The notes under the pieces were generated by a model, which did no database searches, had not been told where the DNA came from, and worked only from the letters and a program-made list of their open reading frames with translations. A program made the position numbers and the translations under genes. DNA of 64,000 nucleotides. Origin: an uncultured Actinomycetes bacterium (lineage in GTDB: Bacteria; Actinomycetota; Actinomycetes; Mycobacteriales; Nakamurellaceae). The stretch covers positions 186,001-250,000 of the forward strand of contig CALANS010000028.1 of NCBI GenBank assembly GCA_937926105.1, read 5' to 3'. Every line of letters begins with the position of its first letter. Position 1 is the stretch's first letter. This document shows, in pieces, positions 57,277-64,000 of this stretch.

Positions 57277-58434
57277 TCAGTACGCCGCGAAGTCGCTGGG
57301 GCTGAGGAAGAAGCCGTGCGAGTCCGACAGGCTCAGGCACGTCACCGATGATCCGTTGGCCATGCACATCACGCCGTGAGCTTCGGTGTAGTCGCCGTCG
57401 GCCAGCACCGGCGCCTGCGGATCGTAGGCGGTGTCCGACACGCAGATGAAGGCGGCGGAGTGACCGGCGCGCATCTGCATCGCCGATCCATAGTCGCCCT
57501 GGCACTTCGGGTTCGGGTTCTTCGGCGGCGTGTAGCTGTGGTCGACCATCAGGTCGCAGCGCACCAGATCGTCCAGGATGATGCAGCCGATGCTGTGGTC
57601 GGCAAGCTGGAAGGACGATAGCGAGCCGCCTGAGCCCCCCGAGCCGGCCGTGACCGACGACCCCGCGCCGTCCGATGAGCCGGCGTCACCCCGCCCGGCC
57701 ATCGTGGTGAACTGCGCGACCAGGATCGAGGCCGCCTCGATGGCCGTCGACGCGGATGCGGCGCCGTCCTCGGCGTCCTGCAGCTGGGATTGGCTGAACT
57801 GCTTGCTGCTGACCGCGAACCGGGAGGAGGAGACCACGATCATCGTGCCCCCGGTCCGGCGGGCGATCGCGTCCGAGACATCGGTCAGCTTGGTGACGTC
57901 GTGACCGATCAGCGCCACCCATAGGTTCACCCCACCGGCCCGCGCGGCGACGACCTGCTCGTGCAGCGCGCTCAGCTCGTCCGGGTCCACGCTGGCGGAG
58001 GCATCGTCGTCGGCGTACACCGGATCGTCGTGCAGCGCGTCGGCGATGTCGGCCACGGCGACGCCGTGCACCGTGACGCCGCCGGGATCGCCGGAATCAC
58101 TGGTCGCGGCGGATTCGTCGGTACTGGACGCAGGCGGCTGCGGCGTGCTGGCGTCGCTGCTCGGCGGAACCGGAGGGATCGGCGTCGGCGTGCTGGTGCC
58201 CGCCGGACCCTCGGTCGAACTCGGCGTGTCCGTCGGCGACATGGTGGGCGGCCCGGCGGCGGGTGTCGTGCTGGCCGGCAGGTCGCGCGCAGCGGCCGGA
58301 TCGGCTCGCGGGCTACCTGCGACGCTGGTGGCGCACCCGGCGAGCAGCGTCAACACCGCGAGCAGTGCGGCCACCGTCGGCACCGTCACCGCTCGCGATC
58401 GTCCTCGCGCCGCTCGTCTCGACATCATCGTCAC
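57277..58434 (-). CDS. Lipoprotein with Rv1476/DUF6676-like and DUF6636-like parts
   Basis: A 385-residue exported lipoprotein. The signal ends at LLAGCATSVAG with the lipid-anchor Cys near residue 34. A Ser/Thr/Pro-rich linker (about 40-115) follows. The middle domain (about 120-255) has VAVADIADALHDDPVYADDDA, similar in pattern to mycobacterial Rv1476-type proteins. After a Gly/Ser linker, the C-terminal part (about 275-385) shows FQLADHSIGCIILDDLVRCDL, paired cysteines and HGFFLSPSDFAAY, as in DUF6636 proteins. Function unknown. The GTG at 58434 has a G-rich sequence upstream; ATG 58428 and 58425 are alternatives. Confidence 0.7.
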   Translation of the reverse strand: MTMMSRRAARGRSRAVTVPTVAALLAVLTLLAGCATSVAGSPRADPAAARDLPASTTPAAGPPTMSPTDTPSSTEGPAGTSTPTPIPPVPPSSDASTPQPPASSTDESAATSDSGDPGGVTVHGVAVADIADALHDDPVYADDDASASVDPDELSALHEQVVAARAGGVNLWVALIGHDVTKLTDVSDAIARRTGGTMIVVSSSRFAVSSKQFSQSQLQDAEDGAASASTAIEAASILVAQFTTMAGRGDAGSSDGAGSSVTAGSGGSGGSLSSFQLADHSIGCIILDDLVRCDLMVDHSYTPPKNPNPKCQGDYGSAMQMRAGHSAAFICVSDTAYDPQAPVLADGDYTEAHGVMCMANGSSVTCLSLSDSHGFFLSPSDFAAY

Positions 58435-58544
58435 CGCACCCCCATCCGTGGCCGGAACGCTACTCGCTGATCACCGCGCCGCGGGCCGTTTCGCCGGACC
58501 CACCGCGCACGGCTGCGGTTCGACCCGGTTCGACCCCGACTCGA

Positions 58545-58997
58545 TCAGTGTCCGATCGACCGGCAGGAGCGCAGCCGCAGGTCGCGGACGTACTCGTCCG
58601 GCGCGTCCACGGCCTCCGCGGCATCGGCGATGACCCCCAGGTAGCGGGCCGAGGGCAACCCGCCCTCGTAGGCCCGCAGCGCATATAGCCACGCCAGCAC
58701 GTCGGAGTCCAGGGTGTGCACCCGCAGCCGGATCTTGATGTACAGGCCGAGGTCGGCCCCCTCCCAGGAATCCAGGGCGCGCTCGTCCGACTCACTCAGG
58801 TCGTAGAGCACCACGAACACCGCCGAGTCGGATTCTTCGACCACGGTGGCCAGGGCGCCCTCCCACCCCAGATCCTCGCCACCGAAGGTCAGGCGCCAGC
58901 CGTGCAACCATCCGGTGCCGGCCATGGGCGAGGACGGGCAGCGCTGCAGCATCTGCGCCGGGTCCATATTCGACCCGTACGCGGCATAGAGCGCCAT
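58545..58997 (-). CDS. Gamma-glutamylcyclotransferase-like protein
   Basis: A 150-residue protein of the GGCT/AIG2 fold. LYAAYGSNMDPAQMLQRCPSS is the substrate-binding YGSN motif, and VVEESDSAVFVVLYDLSESD carries the family's conserved acidic strand. The usual catalytic Glu should be in the EGADLGLYIKIRL region (WEGADLGLY). Such enzymes cyclise gamma-glutamyl groups to 5-oxoproline. In M. tuberculosis the corresponding gene (Rv3304) lies between amiA1 and lpdA, as here. ATG 58997 is preferred over ATG 59003. TACGCT lies 8 nt upstream of it as a likely -10 box. Confidence 0.78.
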   Translation of the reverse strand: MALYAAYGSNMDPAQMLQRCPSSPMAGTGWLHGWRLTFGGEDLGWEGALATVVEESDSAVFVVLYDLSESDERALDSWEGADLGLYIKIRLRVHTLDSDVLAWLYALRAYEGGLPSARYLGVIADAAEAVDAPDEYVRDLRLRSCRSIGH

Positions 58998-59022
58998 GGC
59001 CATCTAGCGTAGTGGGTGGTGT

Positions 59023-59040
59023 CGTCGGCGATCGCCGACG
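59023..59040. promoter_or_regulatory. Perfect 18-bp palindrome in a divergent promoter region
   Basis: CGTCGGCGATCGCCGACG lies in the 83-bp region between the gamma-glutamylcyclotransferase-like gene and the LpdA-like gene. It has no loop, which fits a dimeric regulator site better than a terminator. Its core GGCGATCGCC is also a common GC-rich word, so chance cannot be excluded. Confidence 0.45.
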
Positions 59041-59080
59041 CACCGGGCCACAGCTGCCGACCGGGAGGGACAGCCAGTAG

Positions 59081-60484
59081 GTGACCAGGATCGTGATCAT
59101 CGGCGGCGGGCCGGCCGGGTACGAGGCCGCTCTGGTGGCGGCGCAGTACGGCGGGGAGGTGACGCTGATCGAGCCGGACGGTCCCGGGGGATCGTGCGTG
59201 CTGGCCGACTGCGTGCCGTCGAAGACCTTCATCGCCTCCGCCGGGGCGCGGACCGCGGTGCGGGAGGCCGGTCGGCTGGGCATCGTGGCGCCCGCCGAAT
59301 CGGTGGCGGTGGACGTGCCCGCCGTGCACCGGCGGGTCACCGACCTCGCGGCGGCCCAGTCGGCGGACATCGCCTCGCGGCTGACTGTCGAGGGCGTCAA
59401 GATGATCCGCGGCCGGGCCGAATTGGCCGACCCGGAACCGGGATTGGCCACTCACCGGGTGCGCGCGACGGGCGTCGACGGGGCGGTGACCGAGTTGACG
59501 GCCGAGGTGGTGCTCATCGCGACCGGGGCCAGCCCGCGGATCTTGCCGGGTGCCAAGCCGGACGGCGAGCGCATCCTGACCTGGCGGCAGGTGTACACGC
59601 TGACCCAGTTGCCCGAGCATCTGATCGTGGTGGGGTCCGGTGTCACCGGCGCCGAGTTCGCCTCCGCCTACACCGAAATGGGCGTGCCGGTGACGGTGGT
59701 GTCCAGCCGGGACCGGGTGCTGCCCGGCGAGGATGCCGATGCCGCGGCGGTGCTGGAGGAGGTGTTCGCCGAGCGGGGGGTGACGCTGGTCAAGCGGGCC
59801 CGCGCCGAGCGGGTGCTTCGGGACGGTGACGGGGTTCTTGTCGAACTGGCCGACGGCAGGCAGGTACGCGGGTCACATGCGCTGATGACGGTCGGGTCGG
59901 TGCCCAACACCGCCGATGTCGGGTTGGACCGGGTCGGCTGCACGATGGATCCGGGCGGATTCATCCAGGTCGATCGGGTGTCCCGGACCTCGGTGGCCGG
60001 CATCTACGCCGCCGGCGACTGCACCGGAGTGCTGATGCTGGCGTCCGTGGCGGCCATGCAGGGCCGGATAGCAATGTGGCACGCGCTCGGCGAGGGAGCC
60101 CCACCGCTGAAGCGGAAGCTGGTGTCCGCCAATGTGTTTACCCACCCGGAGATCGCTACCGTGGGTGTGTCGCAGGCCGAGGTGGACTCCGGGGCGGTGC
60201 CCGCTCGGGTGCTGATGCTGCCGTTGGGCACCAACCCGCGGGCGAAGATGCTGGGCCTGCGCTCCGGGTTCGTCAAGCTGATGGTGCGACCCGCTACCGG
60301 CATCGTGGTCGGCGGAGTGGTGGTGGCGCCGGGGGCCTCCGAGCTGATCTTGCCGATTGCGGTCGCGGTGCAGAACCGGCTGACCGCCAAGAATCTCGCC
60401 TACACGTTCAGCGTCTACCCGTCGCTGTCCGGGTCGATCACCGAACTGGGTCGCCAGCTGATGGCCGCCGACGACCTGGGGTGA
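59081..60484 (+). CDS. lpdA: NAD(P)H-quinone/FAD-dependent pyridine nucleotide disulfide oxidoreductase, LpdA-like
   Basis: A 467-residue flavoprotein. GGGPAGYEAALVAAQYGG (8-25) binds FAD, VVGSGVTGAEFASAY binds NAD(P)H, and the second FAD motif GIYAAGDCTGV is present. The active-site region reads GGSCVLADCVPSK, with Cys39 and Cys44 keeping the C-x4-C spacing. The C-terminal catalytic pair of true lipoamide dehydrogenases (HPTLSE) is replaced by YPSLSG (Tyr446, Gly451). It therefore resembles M. tuberculosis Rv3303c, a quinone reductase-like protein, rather than E3. GTG 59081 has GGGAGGGA about 11 nt upstream. Confidence 0.87.
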   Translation: MTRIVIIGGGPAGYEAALVAAQYGGEVTLIEPDGPGGSCVLADCVPSKTFIASAGARTAVREAGRLGIVAPAESVAVDVPAVHRRVTDLAAAQSADIASRLTVEGVKMIRGRAELADPEPGLATHRVRATGVDGAVTELTAEVVLIATGASPRILPGAKPDGERILTWRQVYTLTQLPEHLIVVGSGVTGAEFASAYTEMGVPVTVVSSRDRVLPGEDADAAAVLEEVFAERGVTLVKRARAERVLRDGDGVLVELADGRQVRGSHALMTVGSVPNTADVGLDRVGCTMDPGGFIQVDRVSRTSVAGIYAAGDCTGVLMLASVAAMQGRIAMWHALGEGAPPLKRKLVSANVFTHPEIATVGVSQAEVDSGAVPARVLMLPLGTNPRAKMLGLRSGFVKLMVRPATGIVVGGVVVAPGASELILPIAVAVQNRLTAKNLAYTFSVYPSLSGSITELGRQLMAADDLG

Positions 60485-60820
60485 GTGCGCACGGGTGGGT
60501 CCGGAACGTCACCAGTGTCTGCGCTTCCGGGGGCCGCGTGGGCCTGCCGTTGCCAGCCCTCGCGCCCAGCTAGCGCCGAGAGTCGAGTTTGATCCAGTGG
60601 AGTCGACCGGCGCCCTGACCGGCAATCGTGGGCCTGCGGGTGGCTACCGGGCTGAAACGCCGAGGTGGCGGAACATGATGGCGTCGGCGGCCGCCGCCAT
60701 CGACTCGGTCCCTGTGCGGGGGCGGTCATCGGTATGGTCCTGGCGGAATGGGCAGGCGTTGGGTTGAGTGCACGCTCGCCGGCCGCGGTCGGCACGGCGG
60801 ATCAAACTCGACTCTCGGCA
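60485..60820. other. 336-bp intergenic region filled mainly by an inverted-repeat element
   Basis: No gene or complete RNA gene is seen between lpdA and the AbiEi-like gene. Most of the region is the 255-bp element described at 60570-60824. The sequence GCCGAGGTGGCGGAA near 60659 looks like the start of a leucine tRNA but no tRNA structure follows. Confidence 0.6.
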
Positions 60821-60824
60821 CTAG
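60570..60824. mobile_element. MITE-like element with 26-bp terminal inverted repeats
   Basis: Left end CTAGCGCCGAGAGTCGAGTT followed by TGATCC (60570-60595) and right end GGATCAAACTCGACTCTCGG followed by CACTAG (60799-60824) are inverted copies with one mismatch in 26. The interior is 203 bp, with no transposase. CTAG at both outer ends could be a 4-bp target duplication. The right end supplies the stop codon (TAG) of the AbiEi-like gene. A long-stem structured RNA is the alternative explanation. Confidence 0.6.
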
Positions 60825-61834
60825 CCTGGTGGACCGGTCACCCTCCCCGGCCGCCTGAGGGGCAGCCGATCGGTCGAGTTCGAGTGGATGCCTGTCGTCC
60901 GTAACCACCGCGCACGGGCTCGCAACAGTGTGGACAGCAGTTCCACCCGGGCCGCTGGGTGCAGGGGGCACAGTCCGGATCCTGCGGTCCCGCGATCGAC
61001 GCGCTCCAGGAACAGGCGTGTCGGGCCGTGAGCCCCGGAGCAGTCGGTGTGTGCGTGGCCGCCGCGAAGCCGGGCATCTCCCGCGCTGGTGAGGGTCGCG
61101 GTGACCTCGTAGCGGTGCCAGACGTAGTCCGGCGTCGCTGGTGAGAAACCTCCGCTGAGGTCGGGCCGCGAGCGGGGCGCGATGATCGGTACGTCGAAGG
61201 CACGCTCCAGGCAGGCCCAGCGGACCCAGGAGTCGGCCGCGGACCGCGATGCGCCGTCCGCCAGCGGAGCGAGAGACCGGAGTCGATGGACCCCCCGCCC
61301 GCTGAGGGCCTCGACACGATCCACGATGGCACCGACGGAGGCCACGGCGCCACAGTGCACGGCCGCATCCAAGACTGCCAGCGCCGCGGCGGGCGATTTC
61401 CGTAGTACGGCAAGACGCACGGCGCATTCGGCGGGGTCCTCGACTGGCTGCCCGTCGACCGTGACCCGATCTGCGATCGGGCGGTGGCGATGCACCACCA
61501 GCCCGGTCCGCGTCGACTGTACGGAACCGTCTGTCAGCACGTGGGTATCGCGTGAGAGGCAGCCTGCAAAGCCGTGTATTTCCGCCGCGGTGTTCAGGCA
61601 GGGAATGACCGGGCGACGCAGGGTCAGTTGGGCGGCGGTCAGTCTGGTGCGGAGCGGAACGCGGCCCCGCGCGGCGGGACCCGCCGCATAGGCACCACGC
61701 CACAGCCGTCGAAGGTGCCCGGAGGCAAGGACCGCTTGGACCTCGCGTGCATGCGCAATCGGTCTGAGCTGCGCCGCCATGATGGCGCCGTCTTGCGTGG
61801 CAGCAATTGCCAGGATCTCGCCCGTGATGGTCAT
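60821..61834 (-). CDS. AbiEi-type (type IV antitoxin-like) protein, altered C-terminus
   Basis: A 337-residue protein. The N-terminal winged-helix region (about 1-60) reads AREVQAVLASGHLRRLWRGAYA, as in actinobacterial proteins annotated as AbiEi antitoxin-domain or DUF559 proteins. The middle helical part (about 60-215) is recognisable, with RLTAAQLTLRRPVIPCLNTAAEIHGF and DPAECAVRLAVL. Family members usually end in a Vsr/DUF559-like nuclease domain; here I cannot see its conserved acidic residues, and the reading ends inside the terminal repeat of the adjacent element. The C-terminal part may be degraded or replaced. No partner toxin gene is adjacent. ATG 61834 lies 10 nt after glpK. Confidence 0.6.
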   Translation of the reverse strand: MTITGEILAIAATQDGAIMAAQLRPIAHAREVQAVLASGHLRRLWRGAYAAGPAARGRVPLRTRLTAAQLTLRRPVIPCLNTAAEIHGFAGCLSRDTHVLTDGSVQSTRTGLVVHRHRPIADRVTVDGQPVEDPAECAVRLAVLRKSPAAALAVLDAAVHCGAVASVGAIVDRVEALSGRGVHRLRSLAPLADGASRSAADSWVRWACLERAFDVPIIAPRSRPDLSGGFSPATPDYVWHRYEVTATLTSAGDARLRGGHAHTDCSGAHGPTRLFLERVDRGTAGSGLCPLHPAARVELLSTLLRARARWLRTTGIHSNSTDRLPLRRPGRVTGPPG

Positions 61835-61844
61835 GGCATGAGAC

Positions 61845-63359
61845 CTACTCCTGCTCCGCCCAGTCGAAGGTCCGCGTGACGGCCTTGCGCCACCGCGCGA
61901 ACAGCCGCTCCCGCTCCGTCGCATCCAGCGTCGGCTCCCAGCGCCGGTCCTCGGCCCAGTTGGCCCGGATGTCGTCGGTGCCGGACCAGAAGCCAACGGC
62001 CAGCCCGGCCGCGTACGCGGCTCCCAGCGCCGTCGTTTCGGCCACCACGGGGCGTAACACCGGCACACCGAGAATGTCTGCCTGGAATTGCATCAGCGTC
62101 TCATTGGCCACCATGCCGCCATCCACCTTCAGCGTGCTCAGGTCGACCCCCGAATCCGCATGCATCGCATCGACGACCTCCCGGCTCTGGAACGCGGTGG
62201 CCTCCAACACCGCTCGCGCCAGGTGTGCCTTGGTGACGAACCGGGTGAGCCCCACGATCGCCCCCCGGGCATCGGACCGCCAGTACGGGGCGAACAGTCC
62301 GGAGAATGCCGGTACCACATAGGCCCCGCCGTTGTTCGGAACGCTGCGGGCCAACTCCTCGATCTCGGCCGCGGAACCGATCAGCCCCAGGTTGTCCCGG
62401 AACCACTGCACCAGCGAGCCGGTGACGGCGATCGAGCCCTCCAGCGCGTACACCGCCGGCTGGTCGCCGATCTGGTAACACACCGTGGTGAGCAGCCCGT
62501 GCCGGCTGAATACCGGCTGGGTACCGGTGTTCAGCAGCAGGAAGTTACCGGTTCCGTAGGTGTTCTTGGCCTCACCAGGGGACAGGCAAGCCTGCCCGAA
62601 TGTCGCCGCCTGCTGGTCGCCGAGTACGCCCGCGATCGGGATCCCGGCCAGCTCCACCGGATCCGTCACCGCCCCGTACACCTGCGAGCTGGAACGGATC
62701 TCCGGCAACATGACCGGCGGAATGCCGAACTCACCGGCGATCTCGACGTCCCACTGCAGCGAGCGCAGGTCCATCATCATGGTGCGGGAGGCATTCGTGA
62801 CATCCGTGGCGTGTAGCCCGCCCCTCGGCCCGCCGGACAGCCACCACAGCAAGTAGGAATCGACCGTGCCGGCTAGTAGCTCGCCCGCCTCGGCCCGCGG
62901 CAGCGCGCCGGCTACCTGCTGCAGGATCCAGGCGATCTTGGGGCCGGCGAAGTAGGTGGCCAGTGGCAGCCCGACGCGCTGCCGGAATCGGTCTGCCCCG
63001 CCGCCCGCGGCGCCGAGTTCCCGGCAGATCGCATCGGTGCGGGTGTCCTGCCAGACGATTGCCGGGTACACCGGTTCGCCGGTGCCGCGATCCCACACCA
63101 CTGTGGTCTCCCGCTGATTCGTCACCCCCAGGGCCGCGACATCACCGGCGGTCGCGCCCGCCGAGTTCATCGCGCCGGCGATCACCGCCCGGGTGTTCGT
63201 CCAGATCTCGGCGGGGTCGTGCTCCACCCAGCCGGGGCGGGGCAGGATTTGCCGGTGCTCCCGCTGGTCAGAGGCCGCGATGCGCCCGTCGTGGGTGAAC
63301 AGGATGCATCGGGTGGACGTGGTGCCCTGGTCGATCGCCGCCACGTACCGTGCCGCCAT
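61845..63359 (-). CDS. glpK: Glycerol kinase
   Basis: A 504-residue FGGY kinase. [20 protein letters not shown] (the phosphate 1 loop), [64 protein letters not shown] and the ADP-binding [21 protein letters not shown] are all typical of GlpK. It makes glycerol-3-phosphate for GlpD, encoded divergently 141 bp away. ATG 63359 has GGAAAGG upstream. The AbiEi-like gene follows 10 nt downstream. Confidence 0.95.
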   Translation of the reverse strand: MAARYVAAIDQGTTSTRCILFTHDGRIAASDQREHRQILPRPGWVEHDPAEIWTNTRAVIAGAMNSAGATAGDVAALGVTNQRETTVVWDRGTGEPVYPAIVWQDTRTDAICRELGAAGGGADRFRQRVGLPLATYFAGPKIAWILQQVAGALPRAEAGELLAGTVDSYLLWWLSGGPRGGLHATDVTNASRTMMMDLRSLQWDVEIAGEFGIPPVMLPEIRSSSQVYGAVTDPVELAGIPIAGVLGDQQAATFGQACLSPGEAKNTYGTGNFLLLNTGTQPVFSRHGLLTTVCYQIGDQPAVYALEGSIAVTGSLVQWFRDNLGLIGSAAEIEELARSVPNNGGAYVVPAFSGLFAPYWRSDARGAIVGLTRFVTKAHLARAVLEATAFQSREVVDAMHADSGVDLSTLKVDGGMVANETLMQFQADILGVPVLRPVVAETTALGAAYAAGLAVGFWSGTDDIRANWAEDRRWEPTLDATERERLFARWRKAVTRTFDWAEQE

Positions 63360-63500
63360 CGCTGCTCGCCTTTCCTGTCTGCTTCGGCAAGCGCCCACCG
63401 TTTCCGGTTGCGGCCCGCCGCTCCGATCATCGGACGGTAGCGTGAGGGCCGTCGGCGCGCCGGACGGGCACCGACTTCGACGCGGGGAGGTTCGGCGACG

Positions 63501-64000
63501 GTGGCCGACAGGGCGTGGGCGTCCCGACTGGGACCCGAACAGCGCGTTGCGAACTGGGCGCGGCTGGCCGGCGGCACCTTCGATGTGTTGGTGATCGGCG
63601 GCGGCGTGGTCGGCGCCGGCGTCGCCCTAGACGCCGTCACCCGTGGATTGTCGGTAGCGCTGGTGGAGGCGCGCGATCTGGCGTCGGGCACCTCCTCGCG
63701 ATCGTCCAAGCTGTTCCACGGCGGCCTGCGCTACCTGGAGATGCTGGAGTTCGGTCTGGTCCGGGAGGCGTTGGCCGAGCGGGAGTTGATGCTGACCACG
63801 CTGTGCCCGCACCTGGCCCGGCCGGTGTCCTTTCTCTACCCGCTGCGCCGTCGCATCGTCGAGCGGCCCTACGTGGAGGCCGGGCTGACCCTCTACGACA
63901 GGCTGGGCGGTGCCCGATCGGTGCCCCGGCACCGTCAGCTCACCCGCGCGGGGGCGTTGCGGTTGTCGCCCGCGCTGCGTAAGGACGCGTTGATCGGCGG
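63501..64000 (+). CDS. glpD: Glycerol-3-phosphate dehydrogenase, N-terminal part (cut by window edge)
   Basis: The first 166 residues are visible. [20 protein letters not shown] (residues 27-46) is the FAD-binding dinucleotide fold, and the FAD-dependent glycerol-3-phosphate dehydrogenase motifs [20 protein letters not shown] and [19 protein letters not shown] follow. The enzyme oxidises glycerol-3-phosphate to dihydroxyacetone phosphate at the membrane. GTG 63501 has GGGGAGG about 10 nt upstream. It is divergent from glpK, so the two share a control region. The corresponding gene in M. tuberculosis (glpD2) lies next to lpdA. Confidence 0.92.
   Translation, partial: MADRAWASRLGPEQRVANWARLAGGTFDVLVIGGGVVGAGVALDAVTRGLSVALVEARDLASGTSSRSSKLFHGGLRYLEMLEFGLVREALAERELMLTTLCPHLARPVSFLYPLRRRIVERPYVEAGLTLYDRLGGARSVPRHRQLTRAGALRLSPALRKDALIG

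Noticed and set aside
59081..60484. The flavoprotein as E3 of the PDH complex
   Set aside because: The C-terminal His-Glu pair required for lipoamide dehydrogenase is replaced by Tyr and Gly.
60659..60745. A possible leucine-type tRNA starting GCCGAGGTGGCGGAA
   Set aside because: After the first 15 bases no D-loop GG pair, anticodon stem, TTC arm or acceptor 3' strand can be placed.

Overview
The window is very GC-rich, densely coded DNA from an actinomycete. Support comes from strong third-position GC, GTG starts, many 4-nt ATGA/GTGA gene overlaps, a large-type DeoC, a DUF5134 membrane protein, an FCD GntR regulator and a two-subunit methylmalonyl-CoA mutase. A Nakamurella/Frankia-like aerobic soil actinobacterium fits, but genus cannot be fixed from this sequence alone. 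There are no rRNA genes, convincing tRNAs, CRISPR arrays, transposases or phage genes.

Layout. 1-8.2 kb: nucleoside salvage (deoC, upp, pmmB, punA) with a secreted DUF4434 protein, a Uma2 nuclease-fold protein and a META-domain lipoprotein. 8.4-11.8 kb: a paired LLM flavin monooxygenase and FMN reductase, then a ferritin-like/VIT metal transporter. 11.8-16.6 kb: a membrane Ser/Thr kinase followed by a heterodimeric ABC exporter with one degenerate ATP site. 16.7-18.8 kb: small poorly known genes, one apparently frameshifted. 18.9-23.7 kb: a CBS/zinc-ribbon protein and a pyruvate dehydrogenase operon (E1a, E1b, E2). 23.8-28.2 kb: acetyltransferase, aconitase, dienelactone hydrolase. 28.3-36.4 kb: an aerobic carbon monoxide dehydrogenase operon (coxM-S-L-xdhC-D-E) of form I, with a LysR gene at its 3' end. 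36.8-41.2 kb: a DUF5134 membrane protein, then the PPDK regulatory kinase/phosphorylase and pyruvate phosphate dikinase. 41.4-46.5 kb: methylmalonyl-CoA mutase small and large subunits and MeaB. 46.6-54.2 kb: a GntR-controlled catabolic cluster (HMG-CoA-lyase-like, CaiB CoA-transferase, HyuA/HyuB ATP-dependent hydrolase, cysteine amidase). 54.2-64 kb: a glutamate-cysteine-ligase-like enzyme, M20 amidohydrolase, lipoprotein, gamma-glutamylcyclotransferase-like protein, LpdA-like flavoprotein, an AbiEi-like protein, and divergent glpK/glpD.

How the genes fit together. CO oxidation supplies electrons. PPDK, PDH, aconitase and methylmalonyl-CoA mutase form a central-carbon set able to use pyruvate, odd-chain and branched-chain carbon. 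The GntR cluster looks like a complete route that opens a ring, removes an amide, makes a CoA thioester and cleaves a C-C bond. Its substrate is not identifiable, and it is the best candidate here for an undescribed pathway.

Outside the genes, the window holds a perfect 17-bp inverted repeat whose ends form outward TTGAC boxes upstream of cox, a nested four-arm repeat between ppdK and meaB, and a 255-bp MITE-like element with 26-bp terminal repeats. It also holds a hairpin inside the cox operon, two GntR-type operators and several leaderless promoters (TANNNT, about 6 nt, start codon). The outer genes (upp-pmmB-punA on the left; M20-GGCT-lpdA-glpD on the right) keep the order and orientation of the M. 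tuberculosis Rv3302c-Rv3309c block, with about 47 kb lying between the two halves.
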